Below are positions 18,801-25,474 of a stretch of 32,702 nt of DNA, piece after piece. The DNA lies in the IMG/VR virus record IMGVR_UViG_3300009504_000021, positions 1 to 32,702 of that record. The stretch is one strand, 5' to 3'. A program made the translations under genes and the position numbers. This stretch comes from a virus. Position 1 is the first letter of the stretch. Each line of letters opens with the position of its first letter. The notes under the pieces were generated by a model, which searched no databases, was not told where the DNA came from, and saw only the letters and a program-made list of their open reading frames with translations.

Positions 18801-19709
18801 TGTCCCCTCCATGGCTATGCCAAAGTTCTTGAGTAACTCTACAAACTCAGGGAATCTGTTCGCTCCCATCTCATCACTAAACTTCTTGATGAATGCACTT
18901 ATCTCTGTTGAGAACGCCCTCAATGTCCCTTTGACAGCAGGTAGTATCTCTTGGACAGGCTTCAAACTTCCTGTCATCCTCTGTGACATTACTTCCATGG
19001 ATATAACTAACTCAGAGAACGCCATCATCATTTCACGATACATTTCCACCGCACCGCTTATGTTTCCAGCCTCAAAAGCCTCCTTGAAATGTGCCGCAAA
19101 AGATGTTAGTGTGTCAAATATCTGCTTAAAGTCATTGGATAATTGAAGCAGGTTCTGCATCGATTTCTTCTGGAAAGTGCCTAAAGAAGATAAAACCTCC
19201 TTCAGCTTGGCAGAATATGTGTTCAGAGATTCTAACCCCTTTGTGTCGAAGTCCATTCTCCCAACCAAAGAGTTTATCCTACTTAAAGACTCAACAACTG
19301 ACTCCATGGCAACCGCTGTCTTCCCCATTTCAGCTCTCATCTCTGTGAAGCCAACAGCATCGAATACTAACTTCATCTTGTTGGCAAAGACACCAGTGTC
19401 TACACCACTTAACGCAGTCTCTATTTTGTTTTTAATATCTATGTTAGAGATGGAATCGTTAATTTTATTGGTAAAGACACTGGCATCAATATGACCAAAA
19501 GTTGTGTTTATATGTGAAGCGATTTCTTGAGTATTAATGCCAGCCTTGATCTTAGATGTGAGTCCAACGCCTATTCCACTAAACGCTGTCTGAATGGCTT
19601 CCCCCACCTCTTTAATAGATGATTGGATAGCCTTGAAAGCGTTTTGGACATCTACTACCCCTGTAGCCTTGTCAAAAGCAGTCTTTATATGTATTGAGCC
19701 AATAGCCAT
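12888..19709 (-). CDS. Tail tape measure protein (2273 aa)
   Basis: This very long, mostly helical protein sets tail length and is threaded inside the tail tube. Residues about 1-780 are coiled-coil-like with long diverged repeats. Residues about 796-1070 match the TP901-1-type tape measure core (AARDFGYAQSEIAKASVAL; NAAGIEFQDLSAALATMSNA). Hydrophobic segments follow near residues 1155-1175 and 1265-1290 (LLAVKFAAISAIVFSLYEV), as is usual for tape measures that meet the host membrane. Residues about 1890-1970 form a charged R/E/Q coiled coil. The C-terminus is Gly-rich, then NIYLDGTEYRMYSD. At about 0.15 nm per residue the tail would be near 340 nm. No peptidase motif is seen. The ATG follows the chaperone genes by 15 nt. 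Confidence 0.95.
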   Translation of the reverse strand: MAIGSIHIKTAFDKATGVVDVQNAFKAIQSSIKEVGEAIQTAFSGIGVGLTSKIKAGINTQEIASHINTTFGHIDASVFTNKINDSISNIDIKNKIETALSGVDTGVFANKMKLVFDAVGFTEMRAEMGKTAVAMESVVESLSRINSLVGRMDFDTKGLESLNTYSAKLKEVLSSLGTFQKKSMQNLLQLSNDFKQIFDTLTSFAAHFKEAFEAGNISGAVEMYREMMMAFSELVISMEVMSQRMTGSLKPVQEILPAVKGTLRAFSTEISAFIKKFSDEMGANRFPEFVELLKNFGIAMEGTATFVSTASDKMVSAFNSIGERGTILKKILRYTATALNQLGKNLTDDAKSSMVAIGELTKFIDALSNVSKKLSDNMAMVLVALNNFAAHMPKIESDAEALKNLGDAIRATAQAMALLAKLDFRGLQGSEEIRNTLSLITGSLESFAAAMNVTFGEQSASAIKGLAALFQSFGGVIETVSAKVVDANRAIIQKNAKTGETVDRLQAIFSSLGVAVAEFAEKTKGSMDSLPQAFNAITALVTALSQAQTGLAENTDILISAMKRLSNEMPELTGDPKMIAAIGTYVEKVGKAISATSEFAKQAKDNVSGVDKAISSSTEQVEKFVEVLAKGVSPENVAGINAISNAFSTLADLITSLSRDLGSAFDNMTDKKKMFSTVIGETKNALISLSQASIPGIEKLSALFVSLSQYINALSRVTVEFSSKTDILSASLLKVSEIMPKTFDDAESLRAINSFISKITGLGDAVRNVANLTEPEIAKFNSNLLKIVPVSVQVSRSIHNIGRSAEHTTSKFAGMSNIMRYIFMGGGIYYLVRQMRQFINSTLQEFNDLMTSMISFKAITGATSHVLSELSSNINRAARDFGYAQSEIAKASVALAKAGLEGEQVSKSVYSISSLARAALEDVSQATKVATTIMVAFNKDASEMVNIANTLTGALLNSKLELKDIATQLNYTAATSNAAGIEFQDLSAALATMSNAGIQASQVGTSLRGIIGLLLAPTGRFAAMLQSLGVSAEDVNPKLNSLVQIMRTLADAGLTVDKVYASLDKRVAQGMTALVSQVDQLEEMERKLIGSATAYEIGVVQMDSFTAAMASMAAAIQANLYPSILSIKEFGVDVANAISRIEEKTKLFSTSLKLLGGALSILVGVALKNWVVKLYHTETALKTIVALKSKLLTLIHLSTAGTIRQTIANAANVVQLKLTSYWTVACTTATKLFNFSQIALGGTIKGQILNLKFLSLGMRHLTITIAGISKALVLLAVKFAAISAIVFSLYEVGKAMLGIEKAIMSTSTAYSNLRAATDITNKRLKEQNQLLSDGEISYKEYTTRLRAFSNELESLNIHGSYIAIARSLRDVSDGTDEYMDKITKLGKVQAILSTSGAEEHFSGVYDIVERFERSGVIGGITESFLKISDSLARMVGIDTSGFFNGLKVYTNLLVYPFEKVAEGIGNATKTILGFVGIDIRGSAVSSAASIGLINEETARLQRLMKELSSLPDEMQQDIQNMADQYIGNANKMSVALQEVVDREYQILQVQIMRGNVDVDRVKNFANLIQAQERYNDSSFAQTLLDLDKARATQEIIDKLREQAEISESMDMQRRASLIVIGNLFTEGELSAESYLATIQRINAEEDKRKSTLQDSMTTAVQMLNAIASGQPVALAMYGNVVKANSMIISTLDKVQQEMLGLPFTTNQEIINISNVSRKELQSLSLSVGTVIKLSEEFGLSQKNMVRDISEMVRHSFIPVLEQQKETLSESGLLTKSLSERFEHMFTFLNQSVSESLSGFLSMDLQIGQIADRLVDMYGADSIELFKDLTTESLLLDRIERTTRALQDHASGISTLSTETAKAFEKQALEAGRTLATLRQIDARKKDSIDATRRANDAELSSRRMLSSVEQRINNLQRQREQGRIDEKRYEQDMARLRREQDSRQEDVKHQQDKVKFQERITALYDLQARYSKNSLENINTEGMTAEQIVKYVEDQLQLREAIVRETAALNKEIELADAASTRSFYNQKMDLQDIDKEWSGISDSVEGYSNLLQQARASMKAQEDILFNMGEIFGKIELHLASMVNLPKEMVSALSDAGESAIGLQRGMSGANDEGEEYVSVMESANALLNSQIQLWESISKGIQNAVSALRSYNSEMQSGGGATASTMPGGGFTNGGGANSVSVQGMTDYQPTTINRLISGFDKVMSRFVPQPNQIPQFATGGVADKGSFQMGSDHRPVNIYLDGTEYRMYSDGEVASKLIRAMKNRNKTRKF
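13175..13184 (-). repeat. G10 homopolymer in tape measure gene
   Basis: The coding strand has ten consecutive G (plus strand C10), read as Asn then GGG GGG GGG Gca. It lies about 95 codons before the stop. An eleventh G would switch to a frame that ends at 13123. Confidence 0.95.
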
Positions 19710-19724
19710 GCTTACACCCGCAAG

Positions 19725-20024
19725 TTATAAAATATTATCCAGGATCTTTTCTATAGCCATCTGATTATGCTTCTGTTTGGGAACATTCGATTTCCCGAAC
19801 TTAGAACTACCACTCTTTCCACCTTCGCCAAACATCCTATGTAAAGTATCCCATTCCATGTAAACATCGAACCTTTTCATGATCTCTTCCTCAGTGAAGC
19901 CCCACTTCACCCTGGCTTCCACCTTTGGATCAAAGCTGGACATAACCATTATGGTATCGTCAATCTTTACTTCGCCTTTTCCACCCCTACGGGTGAGATC
20001 AGAGCGTTTATCAGATTTACATTT
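19725..20024 (-). CDS. Tail chaperone frameshift extension (gpT-like part)
   Basis: This is the -1 frame downstream of the A9 run. It is open from 20024 to its stop at 19725, 99 residues. Fused to the first 139 residues of the upstream chaperone, it gives a 238-residue G-T-type protein. The conserved-looking part is VEARVKWGFTEEEIMKRFDV, followed by a basic Gly/Ser/Lys tail. An internal ATG at 19949 exists, but I see no ribosome site before it, which favours synthesis by frameshift. In lambda-like tails the fusion protein binds the tape measure and recruits tube subunits. Its place just before the tape measure gene is diagnostic. Confidence 0.8.
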   Translation of the reverse strand, partial: KCKSDKRSDLTRRGGKGEVKIDDTIMVMSSFDPKVEARVKWGFTEEEIMKRFDVYMEWDTLHRMFGEGGKSGSSKFGKSNVPKQKHNQMAIEKILDNIL

Positions 20025-20440
20025 TTTTTTGACGTTTCCTGGTATTTTTCCATGACCAAATGGTATATCTCTTCAAATATATCATCAGCCTCAATGAAGT
20101 CTTTGCTATACAATATCCTGTCTATGGAAACATCGTCTACAATCTTGCCCTCATCATCCCTCTGTGTCAAGACAAGGCTTACAATTTCATATGACATGTT
20201 ATCATATTCTTCTAACGTCTTCAAGTCTCTTGCTACATCTACTTTGTTGCCTTCATCCTTACCGCTGTCTTCCTTGAATTTCTCTACTGTATTTATATAA
20301 CTATTTGTGATAAGATCAAATAGCTTCTTCCTTAGACCATAGCTAAAGAATACTGGATACTCCTTGCCGTTAATTATTACAATGTACTTCGCATTGTTTA
20401 TCTTCTCAATGCGATTTCCTTCAGTCCTCTTCTTTGACAT
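19967..20440 (-). CDS. Tail assembly chaperone (gpG-like)
   Basis: The protein has 157 residues. It is highly charged and predicted helical after a short beta start (AKYIVIINGKEYPVFFSYGL). Its size, composition and position between tail tube and tape measure match the G protein of siphoviruses, a non-virion chaperone that coats the tape measure during tail assembly. The 3' end carries an A9 run that allows a -1 shift onto the next frame. In the zero frame the protein ends 18 codons after the run. The ATG is preceded by AGGAGGAAG at good spacing. Family assignment rests on synteny and the frameshift rather than on a diagnostic motif. Confidence 0.8.
   Translation of the reverse strand: MSKKRTEGNRIEKINNAKYIVIINGKEYPVFFSYGLRKKLFDLITNSYINTVEKFKEDSGKDEGNKVDVARDLKTLEEYDNMSYEIVSLVLTQRDDEGKIVDDVSIDRILYSKDFIEADDIFEEIYHLVMEKYQETSKKNVNLINALISPVGVEKAK
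19982..19995 (-). other. Candidate stimulatory hairpin after slippery site
   Basis: The coding strand reads CACCC, loop GTAG, GGGTG, a 5-bp stem. It starts about 26 nt after the A run, farther than the usual 5-9 nt, so its role in frameshifting is doubtful. Confidence 0.3.
20022..20030 (-). other. Programmed -1 frameshift slippery site (A9)
   Basis: In the zero frame the coding strand reads TCA AAA AAA AAT, so A AAA AAA is a legal heptamer for tandem -1 slippage. The -1 frame after it has no stop until 19725 and enters the second chaperone frame. Confidence 0.85.
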
Positions 20441-20464
20441 CTTAAAAAACTTCCTCCTGTTACT

Positions 20465-20779
20465 TTACTCTTTTTCTATAAATTCAATATACTTCTGTTT
20501 GCTAACTAATCCACTAATTCTCCCAATTTCATGTCTGACACCATCAATAAAATTAAACATTATTACTGTAGGAACACCCCTTATTTCAAACAACTCACGA
20601 CAAGCCTGACTTCCATAGTTCCCATCTGTAATATCACAAGCCATGAACACCACATCTTTGTAGATATTCTCAAGCTCAAACAGTACAGGTAGAACTTTTT
20701 TACAAGGGACACATTGTTGTGTCCCAAAGTAAACTAAAGCCTTCCCACTACCAGGGAACTCACAAGGAAACTGCCTCAT
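20465..20779 (-). CDS. Thioredoxin-like protein
   Basis: The protein has 104 residues, the normal length of a thioredoxin. The redox motif is CVPC at 23-26 followed by KK, and the cis-proline loop is RGVPTVIMF at 67-75. Strand and helix order fits the fold (ALVYFGTQQ; VVFMACDI; GRISGLVSKQKYIEFI). The usual WCGPC is replaced by QQCVPC, nearer to glutaredoxin/thioredoxin hybrids in phages. Extra cysteines occur at 6, 48 and 60. There is no signal peptide, so it acts in the cytoplasm or in the virion. It starts at ATG 4 nt after the tail tube stop, with no clear ribosome site, so coupling to the tube gene is likely. It may control disulfides in tail proteins or serve host metabolism. Confidence 0.85.
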   Translation of the reverse strand: MRQFPCEFPGSGKALVYFGTQQCVPCKKVLPVLFELENIYKDVVFMACDITDGNYGSQACRELFEIRGVPTVIMFNFIDGVRHEIGRISGLVSKQKYIEFIEKE

Positions 20780-20783
20780 GGGA

Positions 20784-21875
20784 TTATGCCAGTAGGTATA
20801 TTAAGTCAGGAGCATCAGTTCCTAAAACTGTCTGCTTCATTGCCGTCAATTTAACCGGAAATGCTGACCACCCCTGTTCTGTAGAAATTTCCGCAGAACT
20901 CTCAATCTTGCAATTAGGCAACCAGAATTGGAACAGTCCACCATCCGCCAATTCCCATACAACATGAGCGGAACAATAATAGTCAGTGTTGTTTGTGGCA
21001 GAGTCTAACAGTACATCAAACAATGTCGCTGCTGTACCCTCAACAATGCCTCCATCCGCAGTTGCAAACTCTTCAACCTGTGCTTCTATAGCAACTTCAA
21101 CTCTCTCAAGCATCGTTACATCAACCACCTCTGGATAACCAGCAGTATGCTCAAGGAAAGTAGGTTCTATTGTCAGAGAAGCTCCCTGTATAGCACCGAT
21201 ACTGTCAGTCTCAATAAGATGGCTTGTAGAAGCTGAAACGCCTGTTGCTGAAGTTCCTATGTTTCCAATTCTAATCTGTGGTCTACCAATAACCAGATTT
21301 AATGGATCTTTTGTGATAGCCATCTCTGCTCTGTCCCTTGTGGAGGCAGATACCGTACTTTTATACAATGGCTTGTTGCTGACATAAGATGAGTTGTAAG
21401 CCCACTGAATGTCTAACTCAATAGCACCCCAATCATTATCAGTGGATATAGAAAGATTCGGTCTCAACTCACAATGATTAGAAAATAACCGGATAAGGTC
21501 TCCACTCTGTTTCTGTATCGTTCCCTCAACCGCATACTTTCTGAGTACACCTGTCTTGATTGAGTCCAAAACCCCTGTGATTATTCCTCTAACCGCAGTG
21601 CTTCCAACCTCTTCAGGGCTAATCTTAAACCCTATTGTCTTAGTCTCTAATATTTTATAGTCTTCCTCTTCAGGAAAACCACTGACATGAGGCTTGTGCG
21701 TCATTTCTAATGTCGCTGACGCTGCCTGTATTGACCCAAGATCATCAAGTGCCCCTGCTCCACTCACAGGTGGTGAGGTAGCATCTATAATGTCACCTAT
21801 TTTGACCTTCATCAAACCTATAACGAGGTCTTCAGTGTTCCTCGTCATCGGTTGGTTAAGCGGATTCCTTGCCAT
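20784..21875 (-). CDS. Major tail tube protein with duplicated domain
   Basis: The protein has 363 residues. Two halves align with an offset near 180: LVIGLMKVKIGDI (17) with LVIGRPQIRIGNI (194), GSIQAASATLEM (47) with GAIQGASLTIEP (227), HVSGFPEEEDYKILE (63) with HTAGYPEVVDVTMLE (243), and SISTDNDWG (142) with EISTEQGWS (329). Position before the chaperones and tape measure, together with abundant beta character, identifies the tail tube subunit. A doubled tube domain is known from phage T5 pb6, which builds trimeric rings with pseudo-sixfold symmetry; I infer the same here. The ATG has GGAGGG at good spacing, as expected for a highly expressed protein. Confidence 0.8.
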   Translation of the reverse strand: MARNPLNQPMTRNTEDLVIGLMKVKIGDIIDATSPPVSGAGALDDLGSIQAASATLEMTHKPHVSGFPEEEDYKILETKTIGFKISPEEVGSTAVRGIITGVLDSIKTGVLRKYAVEGTIQKQSGDLIRLFSNHCELRPNLSISTDNDWGAIELDIQWAYNSSYVSNKPLYKSTVSASTRDRAEMAITKDPLNLVIGRPQIRIGNIGTSATGVSASTSHLIETDSIGAIQGASLTIEPTFLEHTAGYPEVVDVTMLERVEVAIEAQVEEFATADGGIVEGTAATLFDVLLDSATNNTDYYCSAHVVWELADGGLFQFWLPNCKIESSAEISTEQGWSAFPVKLTAMKQTVLGTDAPDLIYLLA

Positions 21876-21901
21876 AAAAAATTTCCCTCCCTGTAATAGC
21901 T

Positions 21902-22372
21902 CTATATAGGCATTGTAAAAATAAACTGATTCTCTTTGAACTTAAAACCCCACGCCAACTCTTGGATACCATGAAGATCCTTGATCTCTTTTAATACCAT
22001 GCTATTGCAAATAGACCCTTGACTACCAGTAGAATAATTAAATACTGAAACGCTACAACCAGGGAAGAGATTCTCTAAGATGTAATCCTCAGCCCTGAGC
22101 AAAGACTCATTCATGTTGTCCTTCCTCGTCATGGTCATGATGAATACAGAAAAATTGTTCTTTGTTTGTACTCTTGCATCAGCACCCATCCTCCAAGCAA
22201 TCGCATAATTCAATCCTGTTAATTCCGTTAAGTTCATGGGATTCCTATCTAAACAAACTAACTTAAACTCTTTACCAACCTCACTCTTAAAGGCTTCACT
22301 GTGTACAATATAAGCCAAGTAATTATCTATACTACGAATCTTGTTCCATTGACTACTCCTATATGCACTCAT
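21902..22372 (-). CDS. Tail terminator-like neck protein
   Basis: The protein has 156 residues of mixed alpha/beta type (NNFSVFIMTMTRKD, then LLRAEDYILENLFPGCSVSVF). Its length and its place immediately before the tail tube gene are those of tail terminator (gpU-like) proteins, which cap the tube and fit it to the head. I see no residue-level signature, so the name rests on synteny. The ATG overlaps the TAA of the preceding gene (TAATG) with GAAG and a G-run just upstream. It ends 26 nt before the tube gene. Confidence 0.5.
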   Translation of the reverse strand: MSAYRSSQWNKIRSIDNYLAYIVHSEAFKSEVGKEFKLVCLDRNPMNLTELTGLNYAIAWRMGADARVQTKNNFSVFIMTMTRKDNMNESLLRAEDYILENLFPGCSVSVFNYSTGSQGSICNSMVLKEIKDLHGIQELAWGFKFKENQFIFTMPI

Positions 22373-23079
22373 TATACTTCAAACCCCCAAGACAAAGACT
22401 CGTTCCAAACCCATTCCCCCTCATAGTTCTTGCTCATGTCATAACTAAGTGCAGAGAATACAACCATCGCCATCGCTGACCCTATCATCCCAAGCATAGG
22501 AGTAAAGAACTCTCTCTCCGGGACTACGGGAAAAGCATACCTACTCCAGTACAACATCTTGTACGCATCCATAGAAGGATAAGGTATCTCGAATGTAGCA
22601 ACACCAGTGAATGAATCCCTACTGTCCTGAACAATTCCATCAATGGTAACTCTTTCACTGACTAACTCATCCAACATGCTCCCAGTATGAGAATAGTGAG
22701 CCAAATGGCTTCCCATTTTACGCCTATACCAAGCCTTAGTTAATCCTGACATCTGCACCTTCACAGAGTCACTATGCCCCCCATGCCTCGCTACAAGGTT
22801 ATACTCCTTATCGTTGTACGATGCAGAACCTTGGCTTCTCATGTCATTAACCATGGTTGAAATTATAGACCCTACTTGACTCTTAAATGTATGTGCTGAG
22901 AATATTGTCTCTAAACTATCAGAAACATTCTTCTTGATGCCCAATACAACATCATGCGTTAAGTCATCAACAATGCTTACCGATGATTCAATCTTCCTGG
23001 AAACACCCTCTAACCCTTTGGAAACAGGCATTTCTTCAAACTTAAATGTTGCAGACAATGTTCCCATTATACTAACCAT
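22372..23079 (-). CDS. HK97 gp10-like tail completion protein
   Basis: The protein has 235 residues from ATG 23079. I chose this start because the previous gene ends TGA, one base later comes the ATG, and GGGAG lies 10 nt ahead. The longer open start at 23100 lacks a ribosome site. Residues about 20-70 are helical. The middle carries GGHSDSVKVQMSGLTKAWYR and an acidic GSMLDELVSERV. The C-terminal part has FPVVPEREFFTPMLGMIGSA, resembling the closing motif of HK97 gp10-type proteins. A neck role follows from its place between connector and terminator genes. Confidence 0.5.
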   Translation of the reverse strand: MVSIMGTLSATFKFEEMPVSKGLEGVSRKIESSVSIVDDLTHDVVLGIKKNVSDSLETIFSAHTFKSQVGSIISTMVNDMRSQGSASYNDKEYNLVARHGGHSDSVKVQMSGLTKAWYRRKMGSHLAHYSHTGSMLDELVSERVTIDGIVQDSRDSFTGVATFEIPYPSMDAYKMLYWSRYAFPVVPEREFFTPMLGMIGSAMAMVVFSALSYDMSKNYEGEWVWNESLSWGFEV

Positions 23080-23080
23080 G

Positions 23081-23677
23081 TCAGATGTACTCCCTACCAT
23101 CAGTAGAACATAGTATCCTCGATATACCTGGTATCTTCCTGTCTATACCACTGATGTAATACCTTCCTATGTCGGCATCCAAAACATCACCAAGCTGTAC
23201 CCCATGGTTAGATGACATAAGAATGTTTAATGCGTCGTAAGGCAATGTAGTGTGCCTTGTGCCGTCAAAAGGTTCTCTCTGCATAGCAAACCATACATCA
23301 CTGCTTTTAAGCGTTAAAGAGGCACTCTCGCCTTCTGTAGAGTCATATGATGTGATAGCACTATACAGATTTCCTACCTGATTCAAGAATACACCAGCAG
23401 CTCTCTTACGCATTACAAGAGTGAAGAATGTATCTGGCACTAAAGAAGATATTAGATACCTTGCCCCACTCAATAACAATACATCGCCATCCGCTACATC
23501 ACAATCACTATCAAAATGAAAAACAACACTATCTGTAATGTTATCCCTGGTCTTTATGTAGTCATTTCTTGCCTTGTTGTAGGAACATTTTATCCAAACA
23601 TTTCTGTTCTCTATGAAGCCGTCACTCATGTTTACTAACATCCTTGTATGACGCTTGAATGCTCCTACTCCTATCAC
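23081..23677 (-). CDS. Head-closure-like connector protein
   Basis: The protein has 198 residues. The central part is beta-type with FHFDSDCDVADGDVLLLSGA and RYLISSLVPDTFFTLVMRKR, a pattern like the small SH3-like stopper proteins that plug the portal after packaging. The C-terminus repeats a similar layout (GVQLGDVLDADIGRYYISGI), so the protein may hold two related beta domains. The start is GTG at 23677 with GGGAG about 9 nt ahead. It is the second gene after the capsid-proximal connector, the usual place for head closure proteins. The assignment is by position and pattern. Confidence 0.45.
   Translation of the reverse strand: MIGVGAFKRHTRMLVNMSDGFIENRNVWIKCSYNKARNDYIKTRDNITDSVVFHFDSDCDVADGDVLLLSGARYLISSLVPDTFFTLVMRKRAAGVFLNQVGNLYSAITSYDSTEGESASLTLKSSDVWFAMQREPFDGTRHTTLPYDALNILMSSNHGVQLGDVLDADIGRYYISGIDRKIPGISRILCSTDGREYI
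23090..23094 (-). promoter_or_regulatory. Ribosome binding site deciding the 23079 start
   Basis: The minus strand reads GGGAG, then 10 nt that include the stop of the upstream gene, then ATG at 23079. Confidence 0.65.
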
Positions 23678-23681
23678 AATA

Positions 23682-24113
23682 TTACTCTCCCGTAATTAAG
23701 TTCAGATTAGGCGAAGAAAGGCAGAAGAAAGATCTATCTGTCTTTGCACCAGTAATAAGCTCTATGCATTCCCATGCCTTATCATAAAACAACTTCCTTT
23801 CCCCTTCTGGTATCCTACCACGATTCCCCCAACTAATATAGTTCTCTCCATCCTTTATTGTCTGTGGCAACATCAAAGTAGTATTTTCCCTCAAAGCATG
23901 TGCTATCATGTAAAGAACAGCAAGCTTCAATAACATCAGATCGTCACCTGTCAGTTCTTTCCAGTTAGTAACAGCCTTCTTGACATACCGCTCCGATTGA
24001 CCTAATAATGAGATTGAGTTTAATTGAATATCTGATATATCATAAGAGCTTAACCCCATAATAGTCCGCACATCCTCTTCCCAACCTGCATAATTAAGTA
24101 TCCTATTTTCCAC
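23682..24113 (-). CDS. Head-tail connector (adaptor) protein
   Basis: The protein has 143 residues, mostly helical in its first 85 (DIQLNSISLLGQSERYVKKA; DDLMLLKLAVLYMIAHALRE). This all-helical layout and the location after the capsid match gp6/gp15-type adaptors that bind below the portal as a ring. The start is GTG at 24113 with AGGGG 9 nt upstream, overlapping the preceding gene by 11 nt. It ends 4 nt before the next gene. No other function is suggested. Confidence 0.55.
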   Translation of the reverse strand: MENRILNYAGWEEDVRTIMGLSSYDISDIQLNSISLLGQSERYVKKAVTNWKELTGDDLMLLKLAVLYMIAHALRENTTLMLPQTIKDGENYISWGNRGRIPEGERKLFYDKAWECIELITGAKTDRSFFCLSSPNLNLITGE

Positions 24114-24318
24114 GCTTCTTGCCCCTCACAATGGTTGGCTGTGTCTCTTCCTGTGGCAATGGCTCAGGATCAAAAACAATTTCTAAAGTCTTGCCCAGCC
24201 TTTCATATATAAATGGAGTAAGGGGAGTCTCTATTACCTCCCCAAACTTAACCCAAGCATGTCCAGTATTATTGTCATACTGGATAATGCCTTCCTTTAT
24301 CAACCTAACCTTAGGCAT
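24103..24318 (-). CDS. Small protein following the capsid gene
   Basis: The protein has 71 residues from ATG 24318. An in-frame TTG at 24324 is only 1 nt from the AGGGG ribosome site, whereas the ATG is 7 nt away, so the ATG is preferred. The first 50 residues look like a small beta/SH3-type fold (IIQYDNNTGHAWVKFGEVIE), and the end is basic (IVRGKKRGK). Short proteins of this kind often follow the capsid gene in phages, without known function. Confidence 0.55.
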   Translation of the reverse strand: MPKVRLIKEGIIQYDNNTGHAWVKFGEVIETPLTPFIYERLGKTLEIVFDPEPLPQEETQPTIVRGKKRGK

Positions 24319-24325
24319 ATTCAAT

Positions 24326-24330
24326 CCCCT
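24326..24330 (-). promoter_or_regulatory. Ribosome binding site deciding the 24318 start
   Basis: AGGGG on the minus strand overlaps the capsid stop codon region and sits 7 nt before ATG 24318. Confidence 0.6.
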
Positions 24331-25462
24331 ATACTGTTAGAGTCAGTGCATGTGTCGCCTTAGGAAATATCTTACCGAATCCATCGTAATGACTCATCAC
24401 GATTCTTTCATATCCACCCAAGATAATCCTTTCTGTCTCTGTCAAGTCCGCACCTATTTCAAACCATCTCTGAGCCGCATACCTATTGTCAATTCCTATG
24501 ATAGTATTTGCTGATATATGAGCATCATCCACAACTACTATTGTCGGATTTGCATTCAGACCCCTAACTAACCTTGGATCGTTTTTAATAGAAGGATCTA
24601 AAGACTCCCTCAAAGCCAAAGTATCAATACTCGCCCTTGTCATGTTGAGAATAGTAAACGCTGTGTCAAAATTCATGAAGGTAGTGTTAATACTGTAAGG
24701 TCTTCTTGAGTTTAGCCATTTCAGCCATGCCCTATATGTGATTTCCCCAGCAGCAGAGATAGAAGAATCAAAAGATTGTGCCGTTGCAGTATCCGCAGCC
24801 GGAGTCATTGCTGTACCCCTGCCGTTCAGGAGGAAGCTCAAGCCTTCCCTGAATATCGCCCTCTTCTGAAACCCTGCAAATCTGGTGATGGCAGGTCTAA
24901 TTATCTCAACACTGGCTCTTCTCAGGAACTCGTCACTCCACCTTATAGATATACCATACTTTTTCATGCTCTCAGCTTTCTCGGTATATCCAATTGTAAA
25001 TTCCGGTGGAGCTGCAAGCTCGTTGATTACAGATTCCTGATAGTCTTCCTCTTTATCGTCAATATACAATTCCTTGAAGATGTTAGTGTTAATCCCCATC
25101 TGGTTGCCACCAGTGATCAAGCCAACATCATAAGGATCGTCTTCAGGAACTAACATCTCCCACCTTGCAAGAGAACTAATGAACTCAGGAAACAATATCC
25201 TTGCACTACTGTCTGTAACAAAGAATTGAGCCAAAGAACCTGCATATATTCCCTTTTCCGGTGAAGATTTAACCCTTATCCCAAATCTCTGTAGCTGTCT
25301 TTCGTAAGCCGTCAAAGTGTCGTTAGGCTTACTCGGATTCATCCTCTCCAAGTATTCGCTAAATGATAGACCAAACTCTTCCTTTGCAATCCTATACATT
25401 TCTGGCTTTAACTGGATTTCACCAGGACAATCTGTTCTTGGTATTTCCAATATATCTCTCAT
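24329..25462 (-). CDS. Major capsid protein (HK97 fold)
   Basis: The protein has 377 residues. It follows the protease and decoration genes, as major capsid genes do. Visible elements suit the HK97 fold: an N-terminal helical segment (1-70), a long helix region around 165-205 (IRWSDEFLRRASVEIIRPAI), a hydrophobic core strand (PTIVVVDDAHISA) and a beta-rich end (TERIILGGYERIVMSH). There is no obvious large cleavable delta domain, consistent with a separate scaffold carried by the protease protein. The ATG has an AAGGAG-type site upstream. Assignment is by synteny and overall pattern, not by a short diagnostic motif. Confidence 0.75.
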   Translation of the reverse strand: MRDILEIPRTDCPGEIQLKPEMYRIAKEEFGLSFSEYLERMNPSKPNDTLTAYERQLQRFGIRVKSSPEKGIYAGSLAQFFVTDSSARILFPEFISSLARWEMLVPEDDPYDVGLITGGNQMGINTNIFKELYIDDKEEDYQESVINELAAPPEFTIGYTEKAESMKKYGISIRWSDEFLRRASVEIIRPAITRFAGFQKRAIFREGLSFLLNGRGTAMTPAADTATAQSFDSSISAAGEITYRAWLKWLNSRRPYSINTTFMNFDTAFTILNMTRASIDTLALRESLDPSIKNDPRLVRGLNANPTIVVVDDAHISANTIIGIDNRYAAQRWFEIGADLTETERIILGGYERIVMSHYDGFGKIFPKATHALTLTV

Positions 25463-25474
25463 TTTTCCTTCTCC

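Noticed and set aside
19725-19949. Second chaperone frame as an independently initiated 74-residue gene
   Set aside because: No ribosome site before the ATG at 19949, and the frame is open back to the A9 slippery run, so a frameshift product is the better explanation.
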